6,696 bases of DNA from Planctomycetaceae bacterium (GTDB lineage: Bacteria > Planctomycetota > Planctomycetia > Pirellulales > Pirellulaceae), in NCBI GenBank assembly GCA_007133715.1, contig SLMF01000122.1:1-6696 (forward strand). The letters run 5' to 3'. Within the stretch, counting starts at the first letter, position 1. Every line of letters starts with the position of its first letter. Shown here piece by piece: positions 1 through 5,262 of the stretch. The translations under genes were made by a program, and so were the position numbers. The notes beneath the pieces are model-generated. The model searched no databases. It was not told the DNA's origin and saw nothing but the letters and a program-made list of their open reading frames with translations.

Positions 1-674
1 ATGTCGTCGATGTAGGTAAAGTCGCGTTGCATTTGGCCGTGATTGTAGACCTCGATCGGACGGTCCTGCAGAATCGCCCGCGTGAACTTGAATAACGCCA
101 TATCCGGGCGGCCCCAGGGACCGTAGACGGTAAAGAAACGCAGACCCGTGGTCGGCAACTCGTACAGATGGCTATACGTATGCGCCAGCAGTTCATTGGC
201 CTTCTTCGTCGCCGCATACAGACTCAACGGATGATCCACATTGTCATGCACCGAAAACGGCATACGCGTGTTGGCCCCGTATACGGAACTGGACGAAGCA
301 TAAGTCAGGTGGCGAATCCCGTAATGGCGGCAGGCCTCAAGAATATTGACAAAGCCCACCAGGTTGCTGTCCACATAGGCGTGCGGGTTCTCCAGCGAAT
401 AGCGAACACCCGCCTGGGCTGCCAAATGGATGACCACTTCTAACCGTGCTGAGGCAAACAGCTCCGGCAACGCCTGACGATCCGCCACGTCGATTTCGGC
501 AAACGAGAAGTTCGCCTGACCACTCAACTGCCGCAGCCGATCCCGCTTCAAGCGGACATCATAATAGTCATTCAGGTTGTCGACACCGACCACCTGATCC
601 CCCCGTTCCAGCAGCAGCTGGCTGACGTGAAACCCGATAAACCCCGCCGCTCCGGTCACCATTACTCTCGCCAT
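1..674 (-). CDS. UDP-glucuronate 4-epimerase-like SDR epimerase (N-terminal part, cut by window edge)
   Basis: This is an extended short-chain dehydrogenase/reductase that most likely interconverts UDP-glucuronate and UDP-galacturonate in the cytoplasm, supplying precursors for surface polysaccharide. The frame is open from an ATG at 674 to the left edge (224 residues; the family is usually about 330-340). Visible motifs: an N-terminal NAD-binding loop TGAAGFIG with glycines at residues 8, 11 and 14; VDNLNDYYD around 32-39; a serine run SSSSVYG at 127-133; catalytic YAATK with Tyr153 and Lys157; YGPWGRPDM from 184; and RDFTYIDD at 217-224. The YGPWGRPDMALF block together with RDFTYIDD is typical of UDP-glucuronate 4-epimerases, which is the reason for preferring this substrate over UDP-glucose. 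Other UDP-sugar epimerases remain possible because the C-terminal substrate-binding part is missing. The Shine-Dalgarno signal is weak. It is transcribed divergently from ktrBA. Confidence 0.93.
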   Translation of the reverse strand, partial: MARVMVTGAAGFIGFHVSQLLLERGDQVVGVDNLNDYYDVRLKRDRLRQLSGQANFSFAEIDVADRQALPELFASARLEVVIHLAAQAGVRYSLENPHAYVDSNLVGFVNILEACRHYGIRHLTYASSSSVYGANTRMPFSVHDNVDHPLSLYAATKKANELLAHTYSHLYELPTTGLRFFTVYGPWGRPDMALFKFTRAILQDRPIEVYNHGQMQRDFTYIDD

Positions 675-787
675 GTCGCATCACCCATTCTACTGATTTT
701 TCGGCAAATCATTTGGAAGTCTTGTTTGGCTGCGGAGCGTTTCGTTGACGAGCGAGGGAGCCGCAACCGACGTCCGATTCCCGATTT

Positions 788-836
788 CGGGGTGGGCACT
801 TGCCAAGCCCGGACACCCCGTCGAGCAACCGCAAGT
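788..836. repeat. Hairpin with loop-to-downstream pairing (pseudoknot-like)
   Basis: CGGGGTG at 788-794 is perfectly complementary to CACCCCG at 814-820, with a further GGC/GCC pairing at 795-797 and 807-809. The enclosed loop (798-806) contains ACTTGC, which is perfectly complementary to GCAAGT at 831-836, just outside the stem. That is the geometry of an H-type pseudoknot. The pairings are read directly from the sequence. Their biological relevance is inference, and short GC-rich pairings can occur by chance. Confidence 0.4.
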
Positions 837-938
837 GTACTCCATCCTGACCGCAAGGAAACGGGGGTATCCTCTCAAAAAACGCGACAAAGACCCATTT
901 TCAGGTGATATCCGGGTGGTTCTGGCTCGACGCGACGT

Positions 939-985
939 TCGTACTCGTAATCGATCGCCGCACGCTACTTCGATTACGAGCACGA
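939..985. repeat. 16-bp inverted repeat (one mismatch), 15-nt loop
   Basis: The left arm TCGTACTCGTAATCGA (939-954) and right arm TCGATTACGAGCACGA (970-985) are complementary at 15 of 16 positions, 11 of them consecutive (944-954 with 970-980), around a 15-nt loop. The right arm runs into a short CGAGCA tandem repeat (978-989). The stem is not followed by a T tract on either strand, so it does not look like an intrinsic terminator. It resembles REP-like intergenic palindromes; copy number in the genome cannot be judged here. Confidence 0.75.
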
Positions 986-1084
986 GCACTTGCACCGCAG
1001 CGCTGGGCACGATTGTTTGCACGCCAGCACCCCCGTTTGGCGTCAGGCTGTTGATGTGGGATTGCAAATCTCGGGTGAATGTTC

Positions 1085-1138
1085 CATGATCATTTCGGTC
1101 GCTCCCTGCTGGTGGTTGGGAGCGGAGACGAGATCATG
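1085..1138. repeat. Composite hairpin upstream of ktrB
   Basis: There is an inner perfect 7-bp stem CGCTCCC (1100-1106) / GGGAGCG (1118-1124) with an 11-nt loop. An outer perfect 7-bp stem CATGATC (1085-1091) / GATCATG (1132-1138) surrounds it, and TCG/CGA (1095-1097 and 1129-1131) can pair between them. The arms are not followed by a run of T. It lies just upstream of the candidate ktrB promoter, so it could be an operator or other regulatory structure rather than part of the mRNA leader. Function is unknown. Confidence 0.5.
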
Positions 1139-1174
1139 ATGCGAGCAGGGGGCCGCATTGGGGTTCCAGCGACT

Positions 1175-1203
1175 TTGATACACCTCCCCCAGCGGGGTAA
1201 AAC
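1175..1203 (+). promoter_or_regulatory. Candidate sigma70-type promoter for ktrBA
   Basis: TTGATA (1175-1180, five of six matches to TTGACA) is separated by exactly 17 bp from TAAAAC (1198-1203, four of six matches to TATAAT). Transcription would begin near 1210 and give a leader of roughly 195 nt before the GTG chosen for ktrB. If it is real, the in-frame ATG at 1079 cannot be the start in this transcript. Planctomycete promoters are poorly characterised, so this is only a consensus-based suggestion. Confidence 0.35.
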
Positions 1204-1226
1204 AGGCAGATATGGGAGCAGAAAGA

Positions 1227-1409
1227 ATGGGGGCCGTGCCGCCCGCCGCAGACTCCGGGAGGGTTTTATTTCCGCTGAAGAGCGGTTATCGATTGTCCAG
1301 AATGGTGTTTTCTTGCGGACGGCGGGTGCCGATTGTCCCGTTGGTAACGCGTTTTTCGCTCGGAACTCGCCTGACGTCCTGCCGAGCCCGTCGGGAGATC
1401 CGGCCGTGA
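1227..1409 (+). CDS. Possible 60-residue upstream ORF coupled to ktrB
   Basis: I do not recognise this small protein. It begins MGAVPPAADSG, ends CRARREIRP, is basic, and has no clear membrane segment or domain. It is listed because GGGAG (1214-1218) lies 8 nt before its ATG, the same motif and spacing seen before the ktrB GTG, and because its TGA stop (1407-1409) overlaps the ktrB start at 1406-1408 as GTGA, the arrangement used for translational coupling. An in-frame ATG at 1212 is a less well-placed alternative start. Third-position GC is only moderate and about the same as in the competing ktrB frame over this stretch, so codon use does not decide. It may be a chance ORF, or this stretch may be a non-conserved N-terminal extension of KtrB. 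Confidence 0.25.
   Translation: MGAVPPAADSGRVLFPLKSGYRLSRMVFSCGRRVPIVPLVTRFSLGTRLTSCRARREIRP
1393..1397 (+). promoter_or_regulatory. Ribosome binding site supporting the ktrB GTG start
   Basis: GGGAG lies 8 nt before GTG 1406. This is one of two reasons for choosing that start over the far-upstream ATG at 1079. The other is that the resulting length matches the KtrB family. Confidence 0.5.
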
Positions 1410-2785
1410 TTCGGACCGTCGGTTCTTTGAGTCAGCGGCCGGCACGGTTGTCCTTTGCCTGGTACGTGGCGGCCATCTTGAGCGGCACGCTGTTGTTGTT
1501 GCACCCGCTCAGCCGCCAGCCGGAGGTGGCCCCGATCTCGCTGCTGGACGCGTTGTTCACCGCGACCAGCGCCACGTGCGTCACGGGATTGGGTGTCCGC
1601 TCGACCGCCCACGATTTCTCGATGTTCGGCCAGTTCGTGATCTTGGTGCTGATGCAGGTGGGCGGGATCGGCATCATGACCGTCACGACCTGGGTTACGT
1701 TCCGATTTGGCGGGGGGCAGGGCCTGCACCAGCGGACCTTGCTGGTGGATACCTTGGGCACGACGGACGAGGAGACCAATCTGCGGTGGGTGCTGGGCCG
1801 CGTCCTCCGGTTGACCCTGATCTTCGAGGGCACGGGTTTTGTCTTGCTGAGCGCCCGCCTGCTGTACGACCAACCGCCGTTGACCGCCCTCTGGCACGCC
1901 CTGTTCCACACGGTATCCGCGTTCTGTAATGCGGGTTTCGCGCTCCGCGAAGACAGTCTGATGATCTACCAGGACGATTGGCTGGTCAACCTGACGGTGA
2001 TGGGCTTGATCCTTGTCGGCGGGATCGGCTTTCCGGTGATACTGGACATTGCCCGGAACATGCACGGTCCGTGGATCCGCCGTTGGGACCGGCTGCTGCT
2101 GCACAGCAAGATCATGCTGTTGGGTACGGCCAGCCTGTTGAGTTTGGGCTTTGCGGCTTTCTTGTTCCTGGAATGGAACGGGGTCATGCAGGACATGCCG
2201 CTGCACAGCCGGCTGCTGGCTGCCGCGTTCCACTCGACCACGTGCCGCACCGCCGGTTTCCATACGGTCGAGGTGGGGCAACTGACCCAAGCCATGCTGT
2301 TTGTCACGATTCTTTTGATGCTGATTGGCGCCGGTCCCTGTTCGGCCGCCGGTGGTTTCAAGGTTTCCACGATTTTCGTGCTGGCACTCCGCAGCTGGAC
2401 GACGTTCCGCGGTCATCCGCAGGTCACCTTCGGGCGGCGCAGCATCCCGTTGCATTTGGTCGAGCGGGCGACGGCTACGGCCCTGCTTTTTGCGTCGGTC
2501 GTGGCGCTGGCCCTGACCCTGCTGCTGATTGTCGAGCACGCGTTGGCCAGCCCCGATTGCCAGGAACCGTCATTCTTAGAGAGTGCTTTTGAAATCGTCT
2601 CCGCCCTCTGCACGGTGGGGCTCAGTACGGGGCTGACCGGTGCGCTCAGCCTGCCAGGCCGAGCGATCATGATTGTGCTGATGTTTGCGGGCCGGCTGGG
2701 CCCGATTACGATGTTTGCTGTGCTCGCCCGCCCCCCCCAGGAACGGGTGACCCGCTATGCTTCTGAAGAACCCTTGATTGGATAA
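1406..2785 (+). CDS. ktrB: Ktr-type K+ uptake system, membrane subunit KtrB (TrkH/KtrB superfamily)
   Basis: This integral inner-membrane protein forms the K+ (often Na+-coupled) translocation pore of the KtrAB system. The four-fold M1-P-M2 architecture is visible, with the four pore-loop signatures and their conserved glycines: TCVTGL (Gly61), FCNAGF (Gly177), TCRTAGF (Gly284) and CTVGLSTG (Gly405). The gating-loop sequence GAGPCSAAGGFK is at about 308-319, where KtrB proteins have a PGSTAGGIK-like motif after the third pore. The first membrane helix is at about 15-35, and the C-terminus ends SEEPLIG, a common KtrB ending. With the GTG at 1406 the protein is 459 residues, the usual family length. 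The same frame is open up to an ATG at 1079, which would add 109 residues rich in Arg and Gly with no family resemblance, so that start is considered unlikely. A run of eight C (2731-2738) lies at residues 442-445. It is followed after 6 bp by ktrA. Confidence 0.93.
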   Translation: MIRTVGSLSQRPARLSFAWYVAAILSGTLLLLHPLSRQPEVAPISLLDALFTATSATCVTGLGVRSTAHDFSMFGQFVILVLMQVGGIGIMTVTTWVTFRFGGGQGLHQRTLLVDTLGTTDEETNLRWVLGRVLRLTLIFEGTGFVLLSARLLYDQPPLTALWHALFHTVSAFCNAGFALREDSLMIYQDDWLVNLTVMGLILVGGIGFPVILDIARNMHGPWIRRWDRLLLHSKIMLLGTASLLSLGFAAFLFLEWNGVMQDMPLHSRLLAAAFHSTTCRTAGFHTVEVGQLTQAMLFVTILLMLIGAGPCSAAGGFKVSTIFVLALRSWTTFRGHPQVTFGRRSIPLHLVERATATALLFASVVALALTLLLIVEHALASPDCQEPSFLESAFEIVSALCTVGLSTGLTGALSLPGRAIMIVLMFAGRLGPITMFAVLARPPQERVTRYASEEPLIG

Positions 2786-2791
2786 CGGGCC

Positions 2792-3466
2792 ATGGCCAAG
2801 AAAAAAAAACACTTTTTCGTGCTCGGACTGGGAACCTTCGGATCGGCCCTGGCACGGCGGTTGAGCGAGAACGGCTGCCGGGTGACCGGTGTGGATCTCA
2901 GCGAAAGACGGGTGGACTTGTTGAAGGATGTCCTGTACGAAGCGGTGATTGCAGATGTTACCGAACGGAAAACACTGGCCGAATTGGCCATCCATGAGGC
3001 CGATGCCGTGTTCATCAGTCTGGGCGAACGACGCGATCTGACGCCTTCGATCCTGGCCGTGCTGCACGCTCGCGAACTGGGCGCCAGACGCCTGCTGGTC
3101 AAAGGTCTGTCCAAGGATCACGGCAAGATTCTCAAGACGCTGGGCGTGGAACGGGTTATCTTTCCCGAGACCGAGATTGCCATCGAAATGGCCGACCGGA
3201 TCACCTGGCCGAACGTGCTGGACTACATGCCCATTGACGCGGAGCACAGTTTCGTGGAAATTGCCGTGCCCGATTCCCTGATCGGTCGGTCGTTGAAAGA
3301 ATCCGACTTGCGGCGTTTGTACCGCGTGTGGGTGATCGGCATCAAGGATGCCTTGACCGGGAAACTCGAACTGTTTCCCGATCCGGAGTTTCGCTTTGGT
3401 GCCGATCAGCTGCTGGTGGTGGTCGCCACCCAGTCGAACATCAACCGTTTGCGGCAAATGGCTTGA
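2792..3466 (+). CDS. ktrA: Ktr K+ uptake system, cytosolic RCK regulatory subunit KtrA
   Basis: This peripheral cytosolic subunit forms an octameric ring under KtrB and opens or closes the pore according to bound ATP or ADP; in many bacteria the C-terminal domain also binds cyclic di-AMP. At 224 residues it matches the family. The N-terminal RCK Rossmann domain (about 7-125) has the nucleotide loop GLGTFG at 12-17 and the acidic residue at the end of the second strand, Asp35 (GVDLS). Glu126 in FPETEIAIE sits where Bacillus subtilis KtrA has its ATP/metal-associated Glu125. The RCK-C (TrkA-C) domain covers about 140-222. Residue 15 of the glycine loop is Thr, where B. subtilis KtrA has a nucleotide-contacting Arg. 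It starts 6 bp after ktrB, so one transcript is expected; the order ktrB-ktrA is the reverse of the Bacillus operon. Codons 4-6 lie in a run of nine A. Confidence 0.93.
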   Translation: MAKKKKHFFVLGLGTFGSALARRLSENGCRVTGVDLSERRVDLLKDVLYEAVIADVTERKTLAELAIHEADAVFISLGERRDLTPSILAVLHARELGARRLLVKGLSKDHGKILKTLGVERVIFPETEIAIEMADRITWPNVLDYMPIDAEHSFVEIAVPDSLIGRSLKESDLRRLYRVWVIGIKDALTGKLELFPDPEFRFGADQLLVVVATQSNINRLRQMA

Positions 3467-3481
3467 TCGATTCGCCGGGGC

Positions 3482-4858
3482 TCAGTACTCACGGTCGGTG
3501 AGGATACCGGGCTGGGGAATGGGGTAGTTTCCGTCGGCATCGGCTTGTACGGGGGCTGGCGGGTCGGTGGTCCATTGGTCCAGACCGGGTGCGAATTCGA
3601 CGGGGCAGTTGAGCATTTGTTCCAGGGTGATTTCCCGGGCGGTGTGGGCTGCTCGGCGCCCCAGCGAGCAGACCAGGCTGGCCATCACGCCGTGCTCGAC
3701 TTCGTTGAACGGTTGGTCTTGGCGAATCGCGTTGACCAGGGCATTCCATTGGTTTCGGAAGGGGTTGCCCTCGCCACTGGGGATTTGCGACTGCCAGGTC
3801 CGCTGGGCGTCGTCGAAGTTCTGGCCTGCGAAGGTGCTGGACGGTCCGCCGCAGTCGCCGCGGCGCGAGGCCACAGCGCAGCCGCGGGTTCCCTGCAGGG
3901 CGCTGGAGAAATTGGCATGGGCGCCGGGCATGCAACGCCCGTGCATGTACAGCCGCGCCCCATCGGCGAAGACATATTCGACGGCGTAGGAATCGAAGTT
4001 CTGGTCGACCGAGTTGCCGCGGTAGTGCCGCCCGCCCAAGGATTGGGCGCGGACCGGCCAGTCGCCTTTGATCCAGCAGAGGTGGTCGATCAGATGGATG
4101 TAGAGGTCGTTGAACAGACCGCCGCTGGCCCAGAGGAACGAATGGAATCGTTGGAGTTGCCAGAGCACTTCGCTCGGTTCGCCGGGCCATTTTTCCGCAA
4201 AAGCCTTGGGGAACCCGCCATGCATGCGGTAGGCGCGCATGGTCAGGATCTCGCCGATCTGGCCGTCGCGGACGCGGGTATCCAGCTGCTGCAGGTTGCG
4301 GGCGTGACGAGACATGAGTCCCACGCCGATCTTGAGATTCTTGGCCTCGGCCTGTTTCCCGAGTTCCAGGATGCGGCGGGAAGTCGGACCGTCGGCCGTC
4401 AACGGCTTCTCCATAAAAGCGTGCAGACCCTTGCCGACCGCATAGTCCAGGTGCGCCCAGCGAAACGCGGGTGGCGTGGCCGAGATGACGATGTCGCCCG
4501 GCTTCAGGCAGTCCAGGGCATGTTGGTAGCCGTCGAAGCCCACGAACTGGCGGTCCGCGGGCACGTCGACTTGATCGCCGAAACGTTCTTTCAGGTTGTT
4601 GTACCGGTTGGTTACGCGGTCTGGGAACACGTCGACCATGGCGACCAGTTTGACGGGTCCTTGGCGAGCCGAGAGGGCGTCGGCGGCAGCGCCCGTGCCG
4701 CGGCCACCGCAACCGATCAGGGCGACCTGCAGCGTCTGATCTTCCGCCGCGTGGACGTGGGGGACGGCCATCCCGGCCAGGGTCCCCGCAGTCGCCACCC
4801 GGCCACTGTGTTTCAAAAAGCTGCGACGAGAGGAGGTAAGGGGGGGGGTGTCACTCAT
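3482..4858 (-). CDS. Tat-exported Gfo/Idh/MocA-family oxidoreductase
   Basis: This is a predicted NAD(P)-dependent dehydrogenase acting on a sugar or sugar derivative. The substrate cannot be read from the sequence. It carries a twin-arginine signal, SSRRSFLKHSGR with Arg11-Arg12, then a hydrophobic stretch and a VHA-A cleavage-like site near residue 38, so it should be folded and exported with cofactor bound. The Rossmann loop IGCGGRG is at 48-54, the family EKP motif (Lys151) at 150-152, and an Asp251-x3-His255 pair (NDLYIH) matches the catalytic Asp/His spacing of the family. The C-terminal alpha/beta domain follows, for 458 residues in total, normal for Tat-containing members. The ATG at 4858 is chosen because it places the RR motif close to the N-terminus; an in-frame ATG at 4951 would add 31 residues ahead of the signal. 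A weak AGGA lies 11 nt upstream. Codons 4-6 lie in a run of nine C. It is convergent with ktrA. Confidence 0.92.
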   Translation of the reverse strand: MSDTPPLTSSRRSFLKHSGRVATAGTLAGMAVPHVHAAEDQTLQVALIGCGGRGTGAAADALSARQGPVKLVAMVDVFPDRVTNRYNNLKERFGDQVDVPADRQFVGFDGYQHALDCLKPGDIVISATPPAFRWAHLDYAVGKGLHAFMEKPLTADGPTSRRILELGKQAEAKNLKIGVGLMSRHARNLQQLDTRVRDGQIGEILTMRAYRMHGGFPKAFAEKWPGEPSEVLWQLQRFHSFLWASGGLFNDLYIHLIDHLCWIKGDWPVRAQSLGGRHYRGNSVDQNFDSYAVEYVFADGARLYMHGRCMPGAHANFSSALQGTRGCAVASRRGDCGGPSSTFAGQNFDDAQRTWQSQIPSGEGNPFRNQWNALVNAIRQDQPFNEVEHGVMASLVCSLGRRAAHTAREITLEQMLNCPVEFAPGLDQWTTDPPAPVQADADGNYPIPQPGILTDREY

Positions 4859-5262
4859 GAGCTTCGGTTTCCTACTGCAAATGTCGATGATTCGGGGCGG
4901 GTCCGGGGCGCGTTTTGTGGTATTGCGACACGCTCCCATGTACTTTGCCACGGCTCGGAGCCTCAGAAGATACCTTAAGTTGTCTCTACGGCACTCCCTC
5001 TTTTAGATGCGTCCTTCGATTCAGCGCATCAGCCCATTAACTTACCAAAGAAGACCAATGCAAAGAACACCCCTCAATAAGAGGAAATGCCGTTCAATTG
5101 CCTGCGAACGTTTCGGCACGCGTGAAAATTTTGGATTTTTCCGCGGCCGCGGGTGGCCGGCCGCGGTTCGCGTGAGGTGGGACTTGGGGATGGCAGCGGT
5201 GTGCGGTGTTGGCGATTCGAGGCGGTCCATGGTTTCGCCCGCAGGCCGTCAGGCCAGTGACT
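4859..5262. other. Intergenic spacer between the cobN-like gene and the oxidoreductase gene
   Basis: About 400 bp lie between two minus-strand genes. No convincing gene is seen: the small open frame at 5042-5230 has no recognisable features, and the plus-strand frame at 5007-5675 mostly mirrors the cobN-like gene. The middle (about 5030-5100) is relatively AT-rich and may hold the oxidoreductase promoter, but no good -35/-10 pair was found. A small 6-bp inverted repeat GATGCG/CGCATC is at 5006-5030, and a strong GC-rich palindrome is at 5117-5174. No clear intrinsic terminator for the cobN-like gene was found. Confidence 0.5.
5117..5174. repeat. GC-rich nested palindrome
   Basis: A perfect 9-bp inverted repeat CCGCGGCCG (5141-5149) / CGGCCGCGG (5158-5166) encloses an 8-nt loop. 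It is surrounded by a second perfect pair of arms, CACGCG (5117-5122) and CGCGTG (5169-5174). The inner stem is flanked on its left by T5 on the plus strand, which reads as A5 after the stem in the minus direction, so it is not a standard terminator for the minus-strand cobN-like gene. Confidence 0.6.

Larger units (their letters stand above)
675..1405. other. Long divergent intergenic region, rich in inverted repeats
   Basis: About 730 bp separate the divergent epimerase and ktrB starts. The frames open here (for example 627-908, 690-1067 and 745-1089) show no recognisable domain, and their translations look like low-complexity readings of repeat DNA. What can be seen instead is structure: a hairpin at 788-820 whose loop can pair with 831-836, a 16-bp inverted repeat at 939-985, a composite hairpin at 1085-1138, a small CCGCT/AGCGG hairpin at 1272-1285, a promoter-like site at 1175-1203, and a possible short upstream ORF at 1227-1409. 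It presumably carries the promoters of both flanking genes. Whether it also encodes a structured RNA cannot be decided from one sequence. Confidence 0.6.

Noticed and set aside
675..760. Promoter for the epimerase (TAGAAT-like -10 on the minus strand near 690)
   Set aside because: A TAGAAT hexamer is present, but no acceptable -35 element lies 16-18 bp upstream of it.
690..1067. Small open frames on both strands of the divergent intergenic region (627-908, 745-1089, 690-1067 minus)
   Set aside because: No domains, no supported ribosome binding sites, and they read through the inverted repeats, giving repetitive translations.
1079..1405. ATG-initiated 109-residue N-terminal extension of KtrB
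   Set aside because: No resemblance to KtrB N-termini, codon use not clearly coding, and the GTG at 1406 has a ribosome binding site and gives the normal family length. Kept as an alternative, not the main call.
1286..2539. 417-residue minus-strand open frame opposite ktrB
   Set aside because: Its translation is Gln/Arg/His-rich low-complexity sequence typical of the antisense of a hydrophobic membrane protein; the plus-strand pore motifs are decisive.
3489..4712. 407-residue minus-strand frame overlapping the oxidoreductase in another frame
   Set aside because: Arg/Pro-rich out-of-frame translation; the 458-residue frame carries the Tat signal, Rossmann loop and EKP motif.
3545..4978. 477-residue plus-strand open frame opposite the oxidoreductase gene
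   Set aside because: It mirrors the well-supported minus-strand gene, shows no domain motifs, and is an antisense reading of GC-rich coding DNA.
5141..5166. Intrinsic terminator for the cobN-like gene
   Set aside because: The stem is strong, but in the direction of transcription it is followed by A5 rather than a T tract, and it lies about 100 bp past the stop.
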